NCBI RefSeq assembly: GCF_001612765.1
Contig: NZ_BDBB01000008.1
Coordinates: forward strand, 1-64,000
DNA length: 64,000 bases
Reading direction: 5' to 3'
DNA from: Nocardia arthritidis NBRC 100137
GTDB lineage: Bacteria; Actinomycetota; Actinomycetes; Mycobacteriales; Mycobacteriaceae
Position 1 is the stretch's first letter. Every line of letters starts with the position of its first letter. The position numbers and the translations under genes are program-made. Positions 9,296 to 19,321 of this stretch are shown piece after piece. The notes under the pieces were generated by a model. The model saw only the letters and a list, made by a program, of their open reading frames with translations, did no database searches and was not told the DNA's origin.

Positions 9296-9411
9296 GCTCC
9301 GAGCATGCGGTGCGCCGGGCACCGGTAACAGGAGCCCGTTGACACTGGTACCGGCAGCACCAGGCTGAGCGTGTGCCGCAAGGGAATACCGGACAATTTT
9401 GGGACATATCC

Positions 9412-9437
9412 GACACTGTGTCCGGTGTCACAGACAC
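9412..9437. promoter_or_regulatory. Palindrome cluster in the MFS/car divergent promoter
   Basis: Two adjoining perfect palindromes: GACAC-T-GTGTC at 9412-9422 and GTGTC-ACA-GACAC at 9425-9437. The half-site GACAC/GTGTC occurs four times in 26 bp, about 85 bp before the car start. This is the layout of a dimeric repressor operator (TetR/MarR/GntR type). The regulator is not identified. Confidence 0.55.
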
Positions 9438-9521
9438 TTGCCTCCGCTATCGACCGTCCGAACTATTTAGACGAGCTAACGTGTTTGGTGAAGGCGCGTT
9501 TCCCGGACGAAGGAGGTCGTC

Positions 9522-12500
9522 GTGGCACTCGAAACACGCGGGGAGCGGCTCATGCGCCGCATCACCCGGCTGTACGCCGAAAACGACGACATCCGCAACG
9601 CCATCCCGCGTGCCGAGGTCGCCGAGAAGATTCGCGAGCCCGGCGCGGGGCTGGCGCAGATCGTCGAGACGATCATGGTCGGCTACGCCGACCGGCCCGC
9701 CCTCGGCACGCGCGCGACCGAACTCCGCACCGGAGAGACCGGCCGCACGACGCTGAGCCTGCTGCCGGCGTTCGACACGATCACCTACGGCGAGCTGTGG
9801 GAGCGCGTGCGCGCCGTGGCCGCCGCATGGCACGGTGATTCGCGCGAGCCGCTCCGGGCGGGCGATTTCGTCGGCATTCTCGGCTTTACCAGCAGCGACT
9901 ACACCACTGTCGACCTGGCCTGCATCCACTTGGGGCTGGTCGCGGTCCCGCTGCAATCCAGTGCGCCGGTCGCCCAGCTGTCGGCGATCGTCGAGGAGAC
10001 CGCGCCGCGGGTGCTCGCCGCGACGCCGGAGCTGCTCGACGCCGCGGTGACGTGTGCGCTGTCGCAGGCCGGGCCGCAACGGCTGATCGTCTTCGACTAC
10101 CACCCGGGAGACGACGACCAGCGCTCGGCGTTCGAAGCGGCCCGCGCCCGCCTGGCCGAGGCGGGCAGCTCCGTGTTCGTGGAACCGCTCGGCGAGGTGC
10201 TCGCGCGAGGTAGGTCGCTGCCGCCCGCGCCGTTGTTCGCCGCCGAGCCGGGTGCGGACCCGCTGGCGCTGCTGATCTACACCTCGGGCAGCACCGGGAC
10301 CCCCAAGGGGGCGATGTACTCCCAGCGGCTGGTCGCCAGGGGATGGGTGAACCAGCGCGATGTCGCCGCGATCAACCTCAACTACATGCCGATGAGCCAC
10401 GTGGCCGGTCGCGGGTCGCTGACCGGCGTACTGGCCCGCGGCGGCACCGCCTATTTCACCGCCGAGAGCGATATGTCCACGCTCTTCGACGACATCGCGC
10501 TGGCGCGGCCCACCGAGCTGTTCTTGGTTCCACGGGTGTGCGACATGATCTTCCAGCGCTTCCGGGGCGAGGTGGATCGGCGCGACGGGCCGGGCGTCGA
10601 CCGGGCCGCGCTGGAAGCGCAGGTGAAAACCGAACTGCGCGAGCACTTCCTCGGTGGACGCATGGTCATGGCGATCTGCGGAAGCGCGCCGGTGTCGGCG
10701 GAGATGAAATCGTTCGTCGAGTCGGTGCTCGAGCTGGAACTGCACGACGGGTACGGGTCCACCGAGGCGGGCGGCGTCGTCGTCATCGACGAACGGGTGC
10801 AGCGGCCGCCGGTGCTCGATTACAAGCTCGCCGACGTCCCCGAGCTGGGCTACTTCCGGACCGATAAACCCCATCCACGCGGCGAGCTGCTGCTGAAGAG
10901 CACCACCCTGATCTCCGGCTACTACAAGCGGCCGGAGCTCACGGCCGAGATCTTCGATGCCGAGGGCTTCTACAAGACCGGCGATATCGTCGCCGAGCTC
11001 GCCCCGGATCGCCTGGTCTACGTCGATCGGCGCAACAACGTGCTGAAGCTCTCCCAGGGCGAATTCGTCGCGGTCTCGCACCTGGAGGCGGTCTATGCGA
11101 CCAGTCCGCTGATCCAGCAGATCTTCGTGTACGGCAACAGCGAACGCGCCTATCTCCTGGCCGTGATCGTGCCCACCGAGGACGTGCTGGGCTGGGGCGA
11201 CCCCGAGAAGATGAAGACGGCGCTGAGCGAATCGCTGCGAGGGCTCGCCAAGGACGCCGAACTGCAGTCCTACGAGATCCCGCGCGATTTTCTGATCGAG
11301 CCCGAGCCGTTCACCACCGCCGATGGTTTGCTGTCGGGCATCGGAAAGTTGCTGCGCCCCAAGCTGAAAGAGCGATACGAGCCGCGCTTGCAGCAGCTGT
11401 ACGCCGACCTGGACGCGGGGCAGGCGAACGAACTGCTCGATCTGCGCCGTACCGCGGTCGATCTGCCCGTGCTGGAGACGGTGAGCCGCGCGGCGAAGGC
11501 CGTGCTGGGCTGCGCGGACGCCGATCTGCGTCCCGACGCGCAGTTCACCGATCTCGGCGGCGACTCGCTGTCGGCGCTGTCGCTATCGAGCCTGCTGCAC
11601 GAGATCTTCGAGGTCGAGGTGCCGGTGTCGGTGGTGATCAGCCCGGCCAACAATCTGCGCGAGGTGGCGGACTACATCGCGGCCGTGCGTGTCTCGGGCG
11701 GACGAAGCGTCACGTACACCACGGTGCACGGTGCCGGGCCGCAGGTCCGGGCCGCCGATCTGACGCTCGACAAGTTCCTCGACGCCCGCACACTCGCCGC
11801 GGCGCCGTCGCTGCCGCGTCCCACGGAGACCGCGCGGACGGTACTGCTCACCGGCGCGAACGGCTACCTCGGGCGTTTCCTGTGCCTGGAGTGGCTGCGG
11901 CGGATGCACGACACCGCAGGCACACTCGTCTGCCTGGTCCGTGGCTCCGACGCCGCCGCGGCGCGCCAACGCCTCGACAGCGCTTTCGACTCCGGAGATC
12001 CCACACTCATCCGGGAATTCCGCGAGCTGGCCGCCGCGCATCTCGAGGTGATCCCCGGCGATATCGGGGAGCCGAACCTAGGCCTGGACGACCGGACGTG
12101 GGATCGGCTGGCCGAACGCGTCGACCTGATCGTGCATCCCGCCGCGCTGGTCAATCACGTGCTGCCGTACCGGCAACTGTTCGGCCCGAACGTGGTCGGC
12201 ACCGCCGAGTTGATCCGCCTCGCGCTCACCACGCGGCTCAAGCCGTTCAGCTATCTGTCCACGGTCGCCGTGGCCGCGCAGATCGATCCGGCCGTCTTCG
12301 CCGAGGACGGGGACATTCGCGAGATCAGCCCGGTCCGCGCGGTGGACGACAGCTACGCCAACGGCTACGGCAACAGCAAGTGGGCGGGTGAGGTGCTGCT
12401 GCGCGAGGCCAACGACCTGTGCGGACTGCCGGTGGCGGTATTCCGGTCGGACATGATCCTCGCCGACCGGCGCTACGCCGGCCAGCTCAATGTGCCGGAT

Positions 12501-13025
12501 ATCTTCACCCGTCTGCTGCTGAGCCTGATCGTCACGGGGATCGCGCCGTTCTCCTTCTACCGCACCGACGCCGACGGCAACCGCTCGCGCGCCCACTACG
12601 ACGGCCTGCCCGTCGATTTCACCGCGGACGCGATCACCGCCCTCGGCGCGACGGCAGGCACCGGCTTCCAGAGTTTCGATGTACTCAACCCCCACGACGA
12701 CGGCCGGTCGCTCGACGAGTTCGTCGATTGGCTGATCGCCGCGGGCCACCGGATCGAGCGGATCGCCGACTATCAGGAGTGGTTCATCCGGTTCGAGACC
12801 GCCCTGCGGGCGCTCCCGGAATGGCAGCGCCAGGCCTCCGTGCTGCCCTTGCTGCACGCCTATCGGCGGCCGGCCCCGGCCGTTCGCGGCTCGGCACTTC
12901 CCGCGGAGAGATTCCGCTCCGCCGTCCGAGCCGCGAAAATCGGCGCCGAGCACGATATTCCGCGGATATCCCGGGAACTGATCGAGAAATACGCGACGGA
13001 CCTGCGATTACGGGGCCTGTTGTAG
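9522..13025 (+). CDS. car: Carboxylic acid reductase (adenylation-PCP-reductase)
   Basis: A 1167-aa multidomain enzyme that reduces carboxylic acids to aldehydes with ATP and NADPH. The adenylation domain has [12 protein letters not shown] near residues 250-263 and YGSTEAG, and a hinge around [14 protein letters not shown]. The carrier domain has [10 protein letters not shown] with the phosphopantetheine serine at Ser682. The reductase domain has the Rossmann motif TGANGYLG at 777-784 and the catalytic pair Tyr949/Lys953 (YGNSK). Length and sequence match the Nocardia enzyme closely as I recall it. The GTG at 9522 follows a strong AAGGAGG. Activity requires a phosphopantetheinyl transferase, which is not in the window. 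The divergent MFS exporter and shared promoter suggest a detoxification or aromatic/fatty-acid reduction role. Confidence 0.97.
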   Translation: MALETRGERLMRRITRLYAENDDIRNAIPRAEVAEKIREPGAGLAQIVETIMVGYADRPALGTRATELRTGETGRTTLSLLPAFDTITYGELWERVRAVAAAWHGDSREPLRAGDFVGILGFTSSDYTTVDLACIHLGLVAVPLQSSAPVAQLSAIVEETAPRVLAATPELLDAAVTCALSQAGPQRLIVFDYHPGDDDQRSAFEAARARLAEAGSSVFVEPLGEVLARGRSLPPAPLFAAEPGADPLALLIYTSGSTGTPKGAMYSQRLVARGWVNQRDVAAINLNYMPMSHVAGRGSLTGVLARGGTAYFTAESDMSTLFDDIALARPTELFLVPRVCDMIFQRFRGEVDRRDGPGVDRAALEAQVKTELREHFLGGRMVMAICGSAPVSAEMKSFVESVLELELHDGYGSTEAGGVVVIDERVQRPPVLDYKLADVPELGYFRTDKPHPRGELLLKSTTLISGYYKRPELTAEIFDAEGFYKTGDIVAELAPDRLVYVDRRNNVLKLSQGEFVAVSHLEAVYATSPLIQQIFVYGNSERAYLLAVIVPTEDVLGWGDPEKMKTALSESLRGLAKDAELQSYEIPRDFLIEPEPFTTADGLLSGIGKLLRPKLKERYEPRLQQLYADLDAGQANELLDLRRTAVDLPVLETVSRAAKAVLGCADADLRPDAQFTDLGGDSLSALSLSSLLHEIFEVEVPVSVVISPANNLREVADYIAAVRVSGGRSVTYTTVHGAGPQVRAADLTLDKFLDARTLAAAPSLPRPTETARTVLLTGANGYLGRFLCLEWLRRMHDTAGTLVCLVRGSDAAAARQRLDSAFDSGDPTLIREFRELAAAHLEVIPGDIGEPNLGLDDRTWDRLAERVDLIVHPAALVNHVLPYRQLFGPNVVGTAELIRLALTTRLKPFSYLSTVAVAAQIDPAVFAEDGDIREISPVRAVDDSYANGYGNSKWAGEVLLREANDLCGLPVAVFRSDMILADRRYAGQLNVPDIFTRLLLSLIVTGIAPFSFYRTDADGNRSRAHYDGLPVDFTADAITALGATAGTGFQSFDVLNPHDDGRSLDEFVDWLIAAGHRIERIADYQEWFIRFETALRALPEWQRQASVLPLLHAYRRPAPAVRGSALPAERFRSAVRAAKIGAEHDIPRISRELIEKYATDLRLRGLL

Positions 13026-13028
13026 GAG

Positions 13029-14693
13029 TCAGGACGGTTTCGGCACGGCATCCAGCAGGGCATTGCCGATCCGTTCGGCTTGGACCAAGATGTTCGTCTG
13101 CGCCGAGATATAGTCGCCGATGCCTTCGTCCTGCGCGGCCCGCAGATAAGGCGGCAGCGGTTGCTGGATCTCGGTGCGGATGACGTTGTCGAGCAGCGGT
13201 TCCATGTCGCCGCGCAGCGGATTCCCGGTCGCCGCCTGGTTGTCGAGTTCGAGCCGTCCGCCGTCGGTGCTGTAGTCGTAGAGTTCGAACTCCTGCTCGC
13301 GCGTCGGATCGATCTGGATCCGGCCGTGCACCCACTGGGAGTAGGACGCGAACTTCGCCTCGGCGGTGCGCACCATCGCGACGTGGCCGGGGGCGTCCTG
13401 GTTGAACAGGATCGCGGCTTCCTCGATCGACGCCTCGTCGGTCGTGTGCGCGACCCACGGGCGGCCCGCCGCGCCCGCGTCGCGGCAGACCGCGGCGATG
13501 TCGAAGCGCCCGCTGAGATGTTCGTAACGTCCGTCGCCGCGCCATTCGTTGCCGCCGGTGCCGATGGTGAGCAGCAGGGGAGTGAAGTCGACGCTGGAGG
13601 TGAGCTGGTCCCTGGTAGTCGTGCCGTCCACCGGGCTCAGGTATCCGCGCGGGTCGTGAACATAGAGCGGTACCCGCAGCGCCTCGTCATAGGCGGCGCC
13701 GCCCTTGCCGTGCAGGCCGTGGGAACCGGCGTAATCGCCGTGGTCGGAGGTGAAGACGACGACGGTGTTGGCGGCGACATCGGGACGGGACTGCAAGGTG
13801 TCGAGCACGCGACCGATCTGGATGTCGACCTGCTGCTGCGCCCACAGATACAGGTTGCGCATCTCGATCCAGGCCTGCATGGCTTCCGGTGTCCCGTAGG
13901 GCGCCACCCCGAACGCCACCGCCGAGACCTCGACCAGCGCCATCTGCAGGCGCGGCTTGCGCGAGAGCTGTTCGAGGGATTCGAAGTTGGGCGGCAGTTC
14001 GTTCATCCACCGCGGGATGTCGGCGTTGAATTGGTCGCGCCGGGTCCAGCGTGGCCACCACTGGATGTCGTGCGGGTTGACCAGCGACACCGTCGTACAC
14101 CATGGCGCGGCGCCGGAATCGTTGTGGAACCAGTCGGCGAACTGGTCGACGATCTTCGGGTCCGCTTGCAGCCCTTGCCCCGGCGCGCCGTTCGGGGAGG
14201 GATAGGTGCCGCCGTGGAAACCGTAGGCTTCCAGCGCGCCCGGCGTGCGATCCGGGTAGCTGCCGAGATGCCACTTTCCCCAGTACGTGGTGTCGTAGCC
14301 GTGGTCGCGCAGCATCGATCCCCACGTCGGGAACAGGGGCGACAAGGTCGACTCCGACACGACCATGACCCCGGTCTGCTGCGCGTAGAGGCCGGTCAGC
14401 AGGCAGCCGCGAGCGGGCGTGCAGTCGTTGGCCGCCGTGTAGTGATTCTCGAACGACACACTGCCCCGGCGGATCCGGGCGATGTTCGGCAGGACGGTGT
14501 CCAACGTCTGCTGATCGGGAAACCACACGGGCGTCCGCATCTCATCCACGATGATCACCAGGATGTTCGGCTTGTCCGGATCGGTGTCGGCACGCGCTCT
14601 GCCCGGAGCGGCTCCGGTCGAGACGGCGGCCGCGGCCGTCGCCGAGGTGGCCGCACTGGAGAGAAAACCCCTGCGAGTGAACGAGCTCGGCAA
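13029..14693 (-). CDS. Tat-exported sulfatase (Cys-type)
   Basis: A sulfatase of the alkaline-phosphatase superfamily, about 554 aa. The start is likely TTG at 14693: GGAGG lies 4 nt upstream and the resulting N terminus is a compact twin-arginine signal (FTRRGFLSS followed by an Ala-rich stretch). Earlier in-frame starts (to 14846) have no ribosome site. The catalytic motif C-x-P-x-R appears as CTPARG; the cysteine must be converted to formylglycine, so a formylglycine-generating enzyme is needed elsewhere. Metal-binding residues are visible in VIIVDEMR and FTSDHGDYAG. Secreted or wall-associated, it would release sulfate from sulfate esters. It is convergent with car, with 3 bp between them. 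Confidence 0.9.
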   Translation of the reverse strand: MPSSFTRRGFLSSAATSATAAAAVSTGAAPGRARADTDPDKPNILVIIVDEMRTPVWFPDQQTLDTVLPNIARIRRGSVSFENHYTAANDCTPARGCLLTGLYAQQTGVMVVSESTLSPLFPTWGSMLRDHGYDTTYWGKWHLGSYPDRTPGALEAYGFHGGTYPSPNGAPGQGLQADPKIVDQFADWFHNDSGAAPWCTTVSLVNPHDIQWWPRWTRRDQFNADIPRWMNELPPNFESLEQLSRKPRLQMALVEVSAVAFGVAPYGTPEAMQAWIEMRNLYLWAQQQVDIQIGRVLDTLQSRPDVAANTVVVFTSDHGDYAGSHGLHGKGGAAYDEALRVPLYVHDPRGYLSPVDGTTTRDQLTSSVDFTPLLLTIGTGGNEWRGDGRYEHLSGRFDIAAVCRDAGAAGRPWVAHTTDEASIEEAAILFNQDAPGHVAMVRTAEAKFASYSQWVHGRIQIDPTREQEFELYDYSTDGGRLELDNQAATGNPLRGDMEPLLDNVIRTEIQQPLPPYLRAAQDEGIGDYISAQTNILVQAERIGNALLDAVPKPS

Positions 14694-14919
14694 TGTTCCT
14701 CCACGAATGAGTGATTTCGTCTGGCGAATGGCACGCGGAGATCTCGGTGCTGTCACCGTAGCGCTGCCCGGCTCGCGGTAGCCGCACTCCGGCGCGGACA
14801 CGCCGCCAGCTGATCGCCGCAGGTGAGCCGGTCGGGGCAGGTTCACCCTGCGGAGCCCGTTCCCGTTGCGGTCGGGACGCTTGCGACGGTGGGAACGACG
14901 CGACAGCCGGAATCCGGCG

Positions 14920-15606
14920 TTACGGCAGCCCGACCAGGTCGGCCATCACGTTCATGTGGTGGGCGAAGTAGTCGGCGCGGGCATCGATGATGCCGTTCAG
15001 CCGGCCGAAGACCTCGAAGTTGAGCAGGCCGAACAACTGGGTCCACGCCACGAAGACCCGGTCGAGCACGTCCTCGGGCAAGTCGGAGGACTGCTGCTCG
15101 ATCAGCCGGCGCAGGTCGGCGTGCACGGGTGCGGGCAGCGCGAACGAAAGCGGCGGCGGCGTCAGTTTTTCCGCACCCGCCTGCGCGATGGCGACAAGCC
15201 GGAAGACCACGGCCGCGGCGGGGGCCACGGTGTCGTCCGGGGCGTCGTATCCGGGCACCGGACTGCCGTAGAGCAGGCCGTATTCGGCCGGATGAGCCTG
15301 CGCCCAGTCCCGAACGGACGAGCACACCGCCATCCACCGGCCGCGCAGATCGGCGGCAGGCAGCCTCGTATCCGCGGCTTCGGCTTCGGCGGCGAGCGCT
15401 TGGTAGGCCTCCATGATCAACGCGGTCAGCAGGTCGTCGCGGCTCGGGAAATACCGATAGAGCGCCGAGGCGACGATCCCCATGTCCCGGGCGACCCCGC
15501 GCAGGGACAAGTTCGCGCCGTCCACCGCCAACCGGTTGCGCGCGGCCGCTTTGATCTCCTCGATCATCTCGGAGCGGACGCGGGCGCGTAGTGACTGGGC
15601 GGACAT
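14920..15606 (-). CDS. TetR/AcrR family transcriptional regulator
   Basis: About 228 aa. The N-terminal helix-turn-helix is clear (LSLRGVARDMGIVASALYRYFPSRDDLL), followed by an all-helical ligand-binding domain with WTQLFGLLNFEVFG near the end, as in the TetR_C_13-like group. The ATG at 15606 is preferred over a TTG at 15627; GGGAGG directly precedes it. It is divergent from the epimerase gene, and the 150-bp spacer holds two GAACA/TGTTC-type palindromes, so it most likely represses itself and that gene. Confidence 0.93.
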   Translation of the reverse strand: MSAQSLRARVRSEMIEEIKAAARNRLAVDGANLSLRGVARDMGIVASALYRYFPSRDDLLTALIMEAYQALAAEAEAADTRLPAADLRGRWMAVCSSVRDWAQAHPAEYGLLYGSPVPGYDAPDDTVAPAAAVVFRLVAIAQAGAEKLTPPPLSFALPAPVHADLRRLIEQQSSDLPEDVLDRVFVAWTQLFGLLNFEVFGRLNGIIDARADYFAHHMNVMADLVGLP

Positions 15607-15659
15607 TCCTCCCAGTGTAGGGAACAAAGGACGGATAGGAGAACGTCTGCACGGATTGT

Positions 15660-15729
15660 GAACAGTGTTCTTGACTCGGATAGGTGTTCTGTTTTAGGCT
15701 CTAGCTGTCAATGAGAGAGCAGTGTTCTC
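15660..15729. promoter_or_regulatory. Pair of TetR operator-like palindromes
   Basis: GAACA-G-TGTTC is a perfect 5-1-5 palindrome at 15660-15670. GAGAGCA-G-TGTTCTC at 15715-15729 is a 7-1-7 palindrome with one mismatch. Both share the core CAGTGTTCT and lie between the divergent TetR and epimerase genes. They are likely operators of that TetR protein. Confidence 0.6.
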
Positions 15730-15759
15730 TATAAAGAACGCCAGACAGGTTGGAATGCC

Positions 15760-16701
15760 ATGTCCCTGCACGTCGTCATCGGAGCCGGTCCGGTCGGAAC
15801 GGCCACGGCCCAGTTGCTCGCCGGATGCGGCAGCCGGGTGCGCGTGATCACCCGGCGCGGTAGCGGTCCGGACCACCCGCTGATCGAACGCGTCGCCGCC
15901 GACGCCACCGATTCCGAGGCGTTGATCCCGCACTGCGAGGGCGCGGAGGTCGTCTTCCAGTGCGCTCAGCCGCCGTATCATCGCTGGGCGACCGACTTTC
16001 CGCCGCTGGCCGCCGCCGCGTTGCGGGCGGCGGAAGCGACGGGCGCCGCGCTGCTCGGCGTCGGAAACCTGTACGGCTACGGACCGGTCGACGGCCCGAT
16101 CAGTGAGCGGCACGCACTGCGCCCCAACAGCGTGAAGGGGCGGGTTCGGGCGGAGATATGGGCCGAGGCGCTGGCCGCGCACGAGGCGGGCCGCGTCCGC
16201 GCCGCCGAGGTGCGCGGATCGGACTACCTCGGCGCGGGAGCGAAATCGGCGTTCACCATGGTGGCGCTGCCCGCCGTGCTCTCGGGTCGCCGGGTGCAGT
16301 TCCCCGCCGACCCGGACGCCGCGCACAGCTGGACCGATGTCGGTGACACCGCCCGCACGCTGGTCGCGGTCGCCGCCGACGAAAGTGCTTGGGGCCGAGC
16401 ATGGCACACGCCGACCCCGCCGCCCATGTCCATCCGTGAACTGGCCGGACTGGCCGCGACCGTGGCGGACGCGCCGCCCGCGCGCGTGAGCCGGATGCCC
16501 ACCGCGATGCTGTGGGCCGCAGGGCTGTTCGATCCCAACGCCCGCGAGATGCGCGAGATGCGCTACCAGTTCGATCGCCCGTTCGTCATCGACTCCTCCG
16601 CCGCGACCGCGGCCTTCGGCATCGAACCGACACCCACCGCGGAGTCCCTGCGCGCGACGATCGCCGCGCTTCGTGCGGAAGAATCCGCGAGCACAGGCTG
16701 A
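15760..16701 (+). CDS. NAD-dependent epimerase/dehydratase family protein
   Basis: A 313-aa extended/atypical SDR. The N terminus has the dinucleotide-binding loop VIGAGPVGTATAQLL. A canonical YxxxK is not obvious (the GNLYGYGP segment sits near the expected place), so it may be an atypical, reductase-like or regulatory member. Proteins of this type are often annotated as nucleoside-diphosphate-sugar epimerases but act on small carbonyls. The start ATG at 15760 has a weak upstream GG-rich site. It is probably repressed by the divergent TetR protein. Confidence 0.85.
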   Translation: MSLHVVIGAGPVGTATAQLLAGCGSRVRVITRRGSGPDHPLIERVAADATDSEALIPHCEGAEVVFQCAQPPYHRWATDFPPLAAAALRAAEATGAALLGVGNLYGYGPVDGPISERHALRPNSVKGRVRAEIWAEALAAHEAGRVRAAEVRGSDYLGAGAKSAFTMVALPAVLSGRRVQFPADPDAAHSWTDVGDTARTLVAVAADESAWGRAWHTPTPPPMSIRELAGLAATVADAPPARVSRMPTAMLWAAGLFDPNAREMREMRYQFDRPFVIDSSAATAAFGIEPTPTAESLRATIAALRAEESASTG

Positions 16702-16800
16702 GCGACGCGGACAGCAGCGAGGTCGTCTCGAGCCTTGCGACGCCCTATGTGTCGGCGCTGCGACGAATGGCGGTGCGATCCGGCGGAGGTCGGCGACGAG

Positions 16801-17030
16801 TTACGCCCTGGCCAAGCGGTCTTCAAGCCACATTTCGATACCCCGACGGGCGACCGCGGCCATGCCGGCCGGGCGATAGGTGAACGCGTGCGGGGACTCG
16901 GGATCACCCGGATGTCCACCTCGTTGCCCGCCACGGAGAGCCGGGCGGCCATCGCCAGATTTTCCTCGAGCAGGATATCGAGTCCACCGACCGCGTACCG
17001 TGCGGAGTGCCGGGGAGTGAGAAATACGTC
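16801..17030 (-). pseudogene. Relic of an alpha/beta-hydrolase (esterase/lipase) C terminus
   Basis: The minus strand encodes a recognisable hydrolase-fold-3 tail: the acid loop as GGLDILLEENLAMAARL, then AGNEVDIRV, then in another frame ESPHAFTYRPAGMAAVARRG with the catalytic His, ending at a TAA at 16801-16803. The frame changes by one base near 16900-16904, within VIP/ESP. Nothing upstream (toward 17118) encodes the catalytic serine half. A truncated and frameshifted remnant, not an active gene. It lies between an epimerase and a response regulator. Confidence 0.7.
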
Positions 17031-17118
17031 GGCGCACACCAAATCCGGACAATCCCACATCGATCGAAGACAATGCAACCAGGGGGGAGGGACGCCGAGG
17101 ACTTCCACTGCCCCGGCG

Positions 17119-17790
17119 TTACGGACTCGGGGACTGCCGTGGCCGGACCAGGCCGATGTCATAGGCGAGTACCACCGCCTGCACTCGATCCCGCAGGCCG
17201 AGTTTGCGCAGGACCGCCGAGACATGGGTCTTCACAGTGCCTTCGGTGACAACCAGCTTCGCCGCTATCTCGGCGTTGGATGCTGCTTGCGCGATGAGTG
17301 TGAGGACCTCGACCTCTCGATGGGTGAGATCGGCGAGATCCGGCATTGCCGCTGTTTCCGGGCGTATGTCGGCGACGAACCGATCGAGCAGCCTGCGCGT
17401 CACCCGCGGCGCGAGCAGTGCCTCGCCGCCGGCCACCACCCGGATCGCCTCGACCAGTTCGGCGGGCCGGGCGTCCTTCAGCAGAAACCCGCCCGCACCG
17501 GCGCGCAGCGCCGCGTACATCAGTTCGTCTTCGTCGAAGGTGGTCAGGACGATGACCGCGGGCCTGTGCCGGGATGCGGAGAGGCGTTGCGTCGCCTGCA
17601 CACCGTCGACGCGCGGCATCCGCAGATCCATCAGCACGACGTCGGGCAGTGTCCGCGCGGCCAGGTGTATCGCTTCCTCCCCGTCCCGGGCCTCGCCGAC
17701 GACCCGGATGTCCTCACGTGCTTGCAGAATCATCCGAAGCCCTGCGCGGACAAGAGCCTGATCATCGGCGACCAGTACGGTGACGGTCAT
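17119..17790 (-). CDS. NarL/LuxR-type response regulator
   Basis: About 223 aa. Receiver domain: acidic pair in VLVADDQ, phosphoacceptor Asp in VVLMDLRMP, Thr in VLTTFDED and Lys in LLKDARP. The C-terminal LuxR helix-turn-helix is LTHREVEVLTLIAQAASNAE and onward. The start ATG at 17790 (MTVTVLVADDQ) follows GGCGGGG; longer forms add unconserved residues. It is the output of the histidine kinase at 18236-19321, with a small gene between them on the same strand. Confidence 0.94.
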   Translation of the reverse strand: MTVTVLVADDQALVRAGLRMILQAREDIRVVGEARDGEEAIHLAARTLPDVVLMDLRMPRVDGVQATQRLSASRHRPAVIVLTTFDEDELMYAALRAGAGGFLLKDARPAELVEAIRVVAGGEALLAPRVTRRLLDRFVADIRPETAAMPDLADLTHREVEVLTLIAQAASNAEIAAKLVVTEGTVKTHVSAVLRKLGLRDRVQAVVLAYDIGLVRPRQSPSP

Positions 17791-17890
17791 CCCCGCCGCC
17801 ATCCGGTCTGCCGGGTGCACGCGTGTCGCGGCGGCCGGTTCATGGCGAGCATCCAATCCTCCGAGTGTTCGGATCCGCCCTGCGGACGCG

Positions 17891-18091
17891 TCATTCCTTC
17901 ACCGGATCGGCTCCCACGTGCTTGGTCACCGAATCACCGGCTTGCACTGATTTCCACAGTTCCCGGTCGACCCGGACCTTCACGGTACTGCCGTCCGGTA
18001 GCCGGACGGTCAAGCGCCGGTACAGGTTCGCCCCGTCGAACAACCCGCGCGACTTCTTGACAACCGTCCCTCGCCACTCCTGCTGTTGCAT
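17891..18091 (-). CDS. Small conserved protein, single compact beta domain
   Basis: A 66-aa protein (starts MQQQEWRGTVV). The sequence suggests a small beta-barrel: alternating hydrophobics in LYRRLTVRLPDGSTVKVRV, then WKSVQAGDSVTKH. Similar tiny proteins occur widely in actinobacteria without a known function. AGGAG lies 7 nt before the ATG, so translation is well supported. It is placed between histidine kinase and response regulator on the same strand, but whether it belongs to the signalling pathway is unknown. Confidence 0.75.
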   Translation of the reverse strand: MQQQEWRGTVVKKSRGLFDGANLYRRLTVRLPDGSTVKVRVDRELWKSVQAGDSVTKHVGADPVKE

Positions 18092-18235
18092 TGGTCGACT
18101 CCTGGTTTCGGTGAGCGTTCACGCCGCGGGATCCCGTATGGCGTGATTCCAGTGTTTACTGTCCCCGCCGTGGGAACATCGCCTTGCAGGGGTGTATTCG
18201 CCTCTGTCGAAAGTCGGAGACCGCTGTCGAAAGGA

Positions 18236-19321
18236 CTACCGGTCAGCGGGTGATGGCATCGGCCACGACGGCTGAACCGGAAGCCACGCCGCGACGCGGA
18301 AGCCACCAGCGGTGGAAGGACCTGCCTCGAATCGTCCGCCCAGCTCGGTGGCGCGACGACGCATGCCATCGAGTCCCCGACCGCTACCGTGATCGAGCCG
18401 GCTGCCACCGCCGTTGTCGGTGATCGCCACCGTGAGTTGCCCGGCGGCGATCCGGACGTCGACCTCGGCTCGATCGGCTCTCGCATGGCGCAAAACGTTG
18501 GTCAGGGACTCCTGCACGATCCGGTAGGCAGTTTCGGTGACCCTCGGTGCGACAGCGGTGTCGTCCGTCCCGTGCCGGTTCACGACCACCTCGATTCCCG
18601 CCAGCGACATCGACTCCACCAGCCTGTCCAGATCCTTCAGTCCGGGCGAGGGAACGGTCGGTTCCCGGTCGATCACCTCGAGCAGCCGGCGTACTTCGCC
18701 GAGGGCCTGTCGGCCGACGGACTCCAGTGCGGCGACGGCCTCTCGCGCTTTGTCCGGGTGCGTGTCGAAAACGTCGTTGGCCGCCGCGGCTTGGAGCACC
18801 ATCAGCGACACCGTGTGAGCGAGCACGTCGTGCAGTTCGCGCGTGATGCGGGCACGTTCCTGCTGGACCAGATGCCGGGCTTCGGAGTCCCGCTGGGCGG
18901 ATCTGGCGCGTCCCAGTGCGCCCCAGCTCCAGGCCAGCAGGGCGGCGCCGGACCACAGTAGGGCGTGCAGCCACTGCCCGGTGGTCCCCGACGCGAGCGC
19001 GAAGAACAACACCGCCGCGGCAAGGCCCCACAACGACGTGCGGGCGGGGCGCAGCCAGGAAAAGGTCGTCAGCACGATGAGGGCGATGCCCGGCCCCACC
19101 CGAACGTGCAGCAGTTCCAACGACGCTCCCATGAACAGGGAGACAATCGTGACGAAAACGGGCCGGCGGTCCAACCACCAGAAGGCGGCTGCCTGGCACA
19201 CCACCAGCCCGATTACGGCGATGCGCTCGGCAGCCGTGGGCGGAACGAACAGCGCTACCGGCAACAACGTGGTGAGGGAGCAGACGACCAGCAGTACCCT
19301 CCAACGCCGCGACAGCCGCAT
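18236..19321 (-). CDS. Sensor histidine kinase (HisKA_3 type)
   Basis: About 361 aa. The N-terminal half has four to five transmembrane helices (LLVVCSLTTLLPVALFV; IAVIGLVVCQAAAFWW; VTIVSLFMGASLELL; and more). Then the dimerisation/phosphoacceptor box ITRELHDVLAHTVSLMVLQ (His in ELHD) and the ATPase domain, with the N box ESLTNVLRHARA and G box ITDNGGGSRLDHGSGRGLDGM. It pairs with the LuxR-type regulator downstream. The ATG at 19321 is chosen because it begins just before the first membrane helix; a longer reading to 19492 is possible. The signal sensed is unknown. Confidence 0.93.
   Translation of the reverse strand: MRLSRRWRVLLVVCSLTTLLPVALFVPPTAAERIAVIGLVVCQAAAFWWLDRRPVFVTIVSLFMGASLELLHVRVGPGIALIVLTTFSWLRPARTSLWGLAAAVLFFALASGTTGQWLHALLWSGAALLAWSWGALGRARSAQRDSEARHLVQQERARITRELHDVLAHTVSLMVLQAAAANDVFDTHPDKAREAVAALESVGRQALGEVRRLLEVIDREPTVPSPGLKDLDRLVESMSLAGIEVVVNRHGTDDTAVAPRVTETAYRIVQESLTNVLRHARADRAEVDVRIAAGQLTVAITDNGGGSRLDHGSGRGLDGMRRRATELGGRFEAGPSTAGGFRVAAWLPVQPSWPMPSPADR

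Noticed and set aside
9447..11081. Minus-strand open frame inside car
   Set aside because: Antisense shadow of the carboxylic acid reductase; no motifs and no ribosome site.
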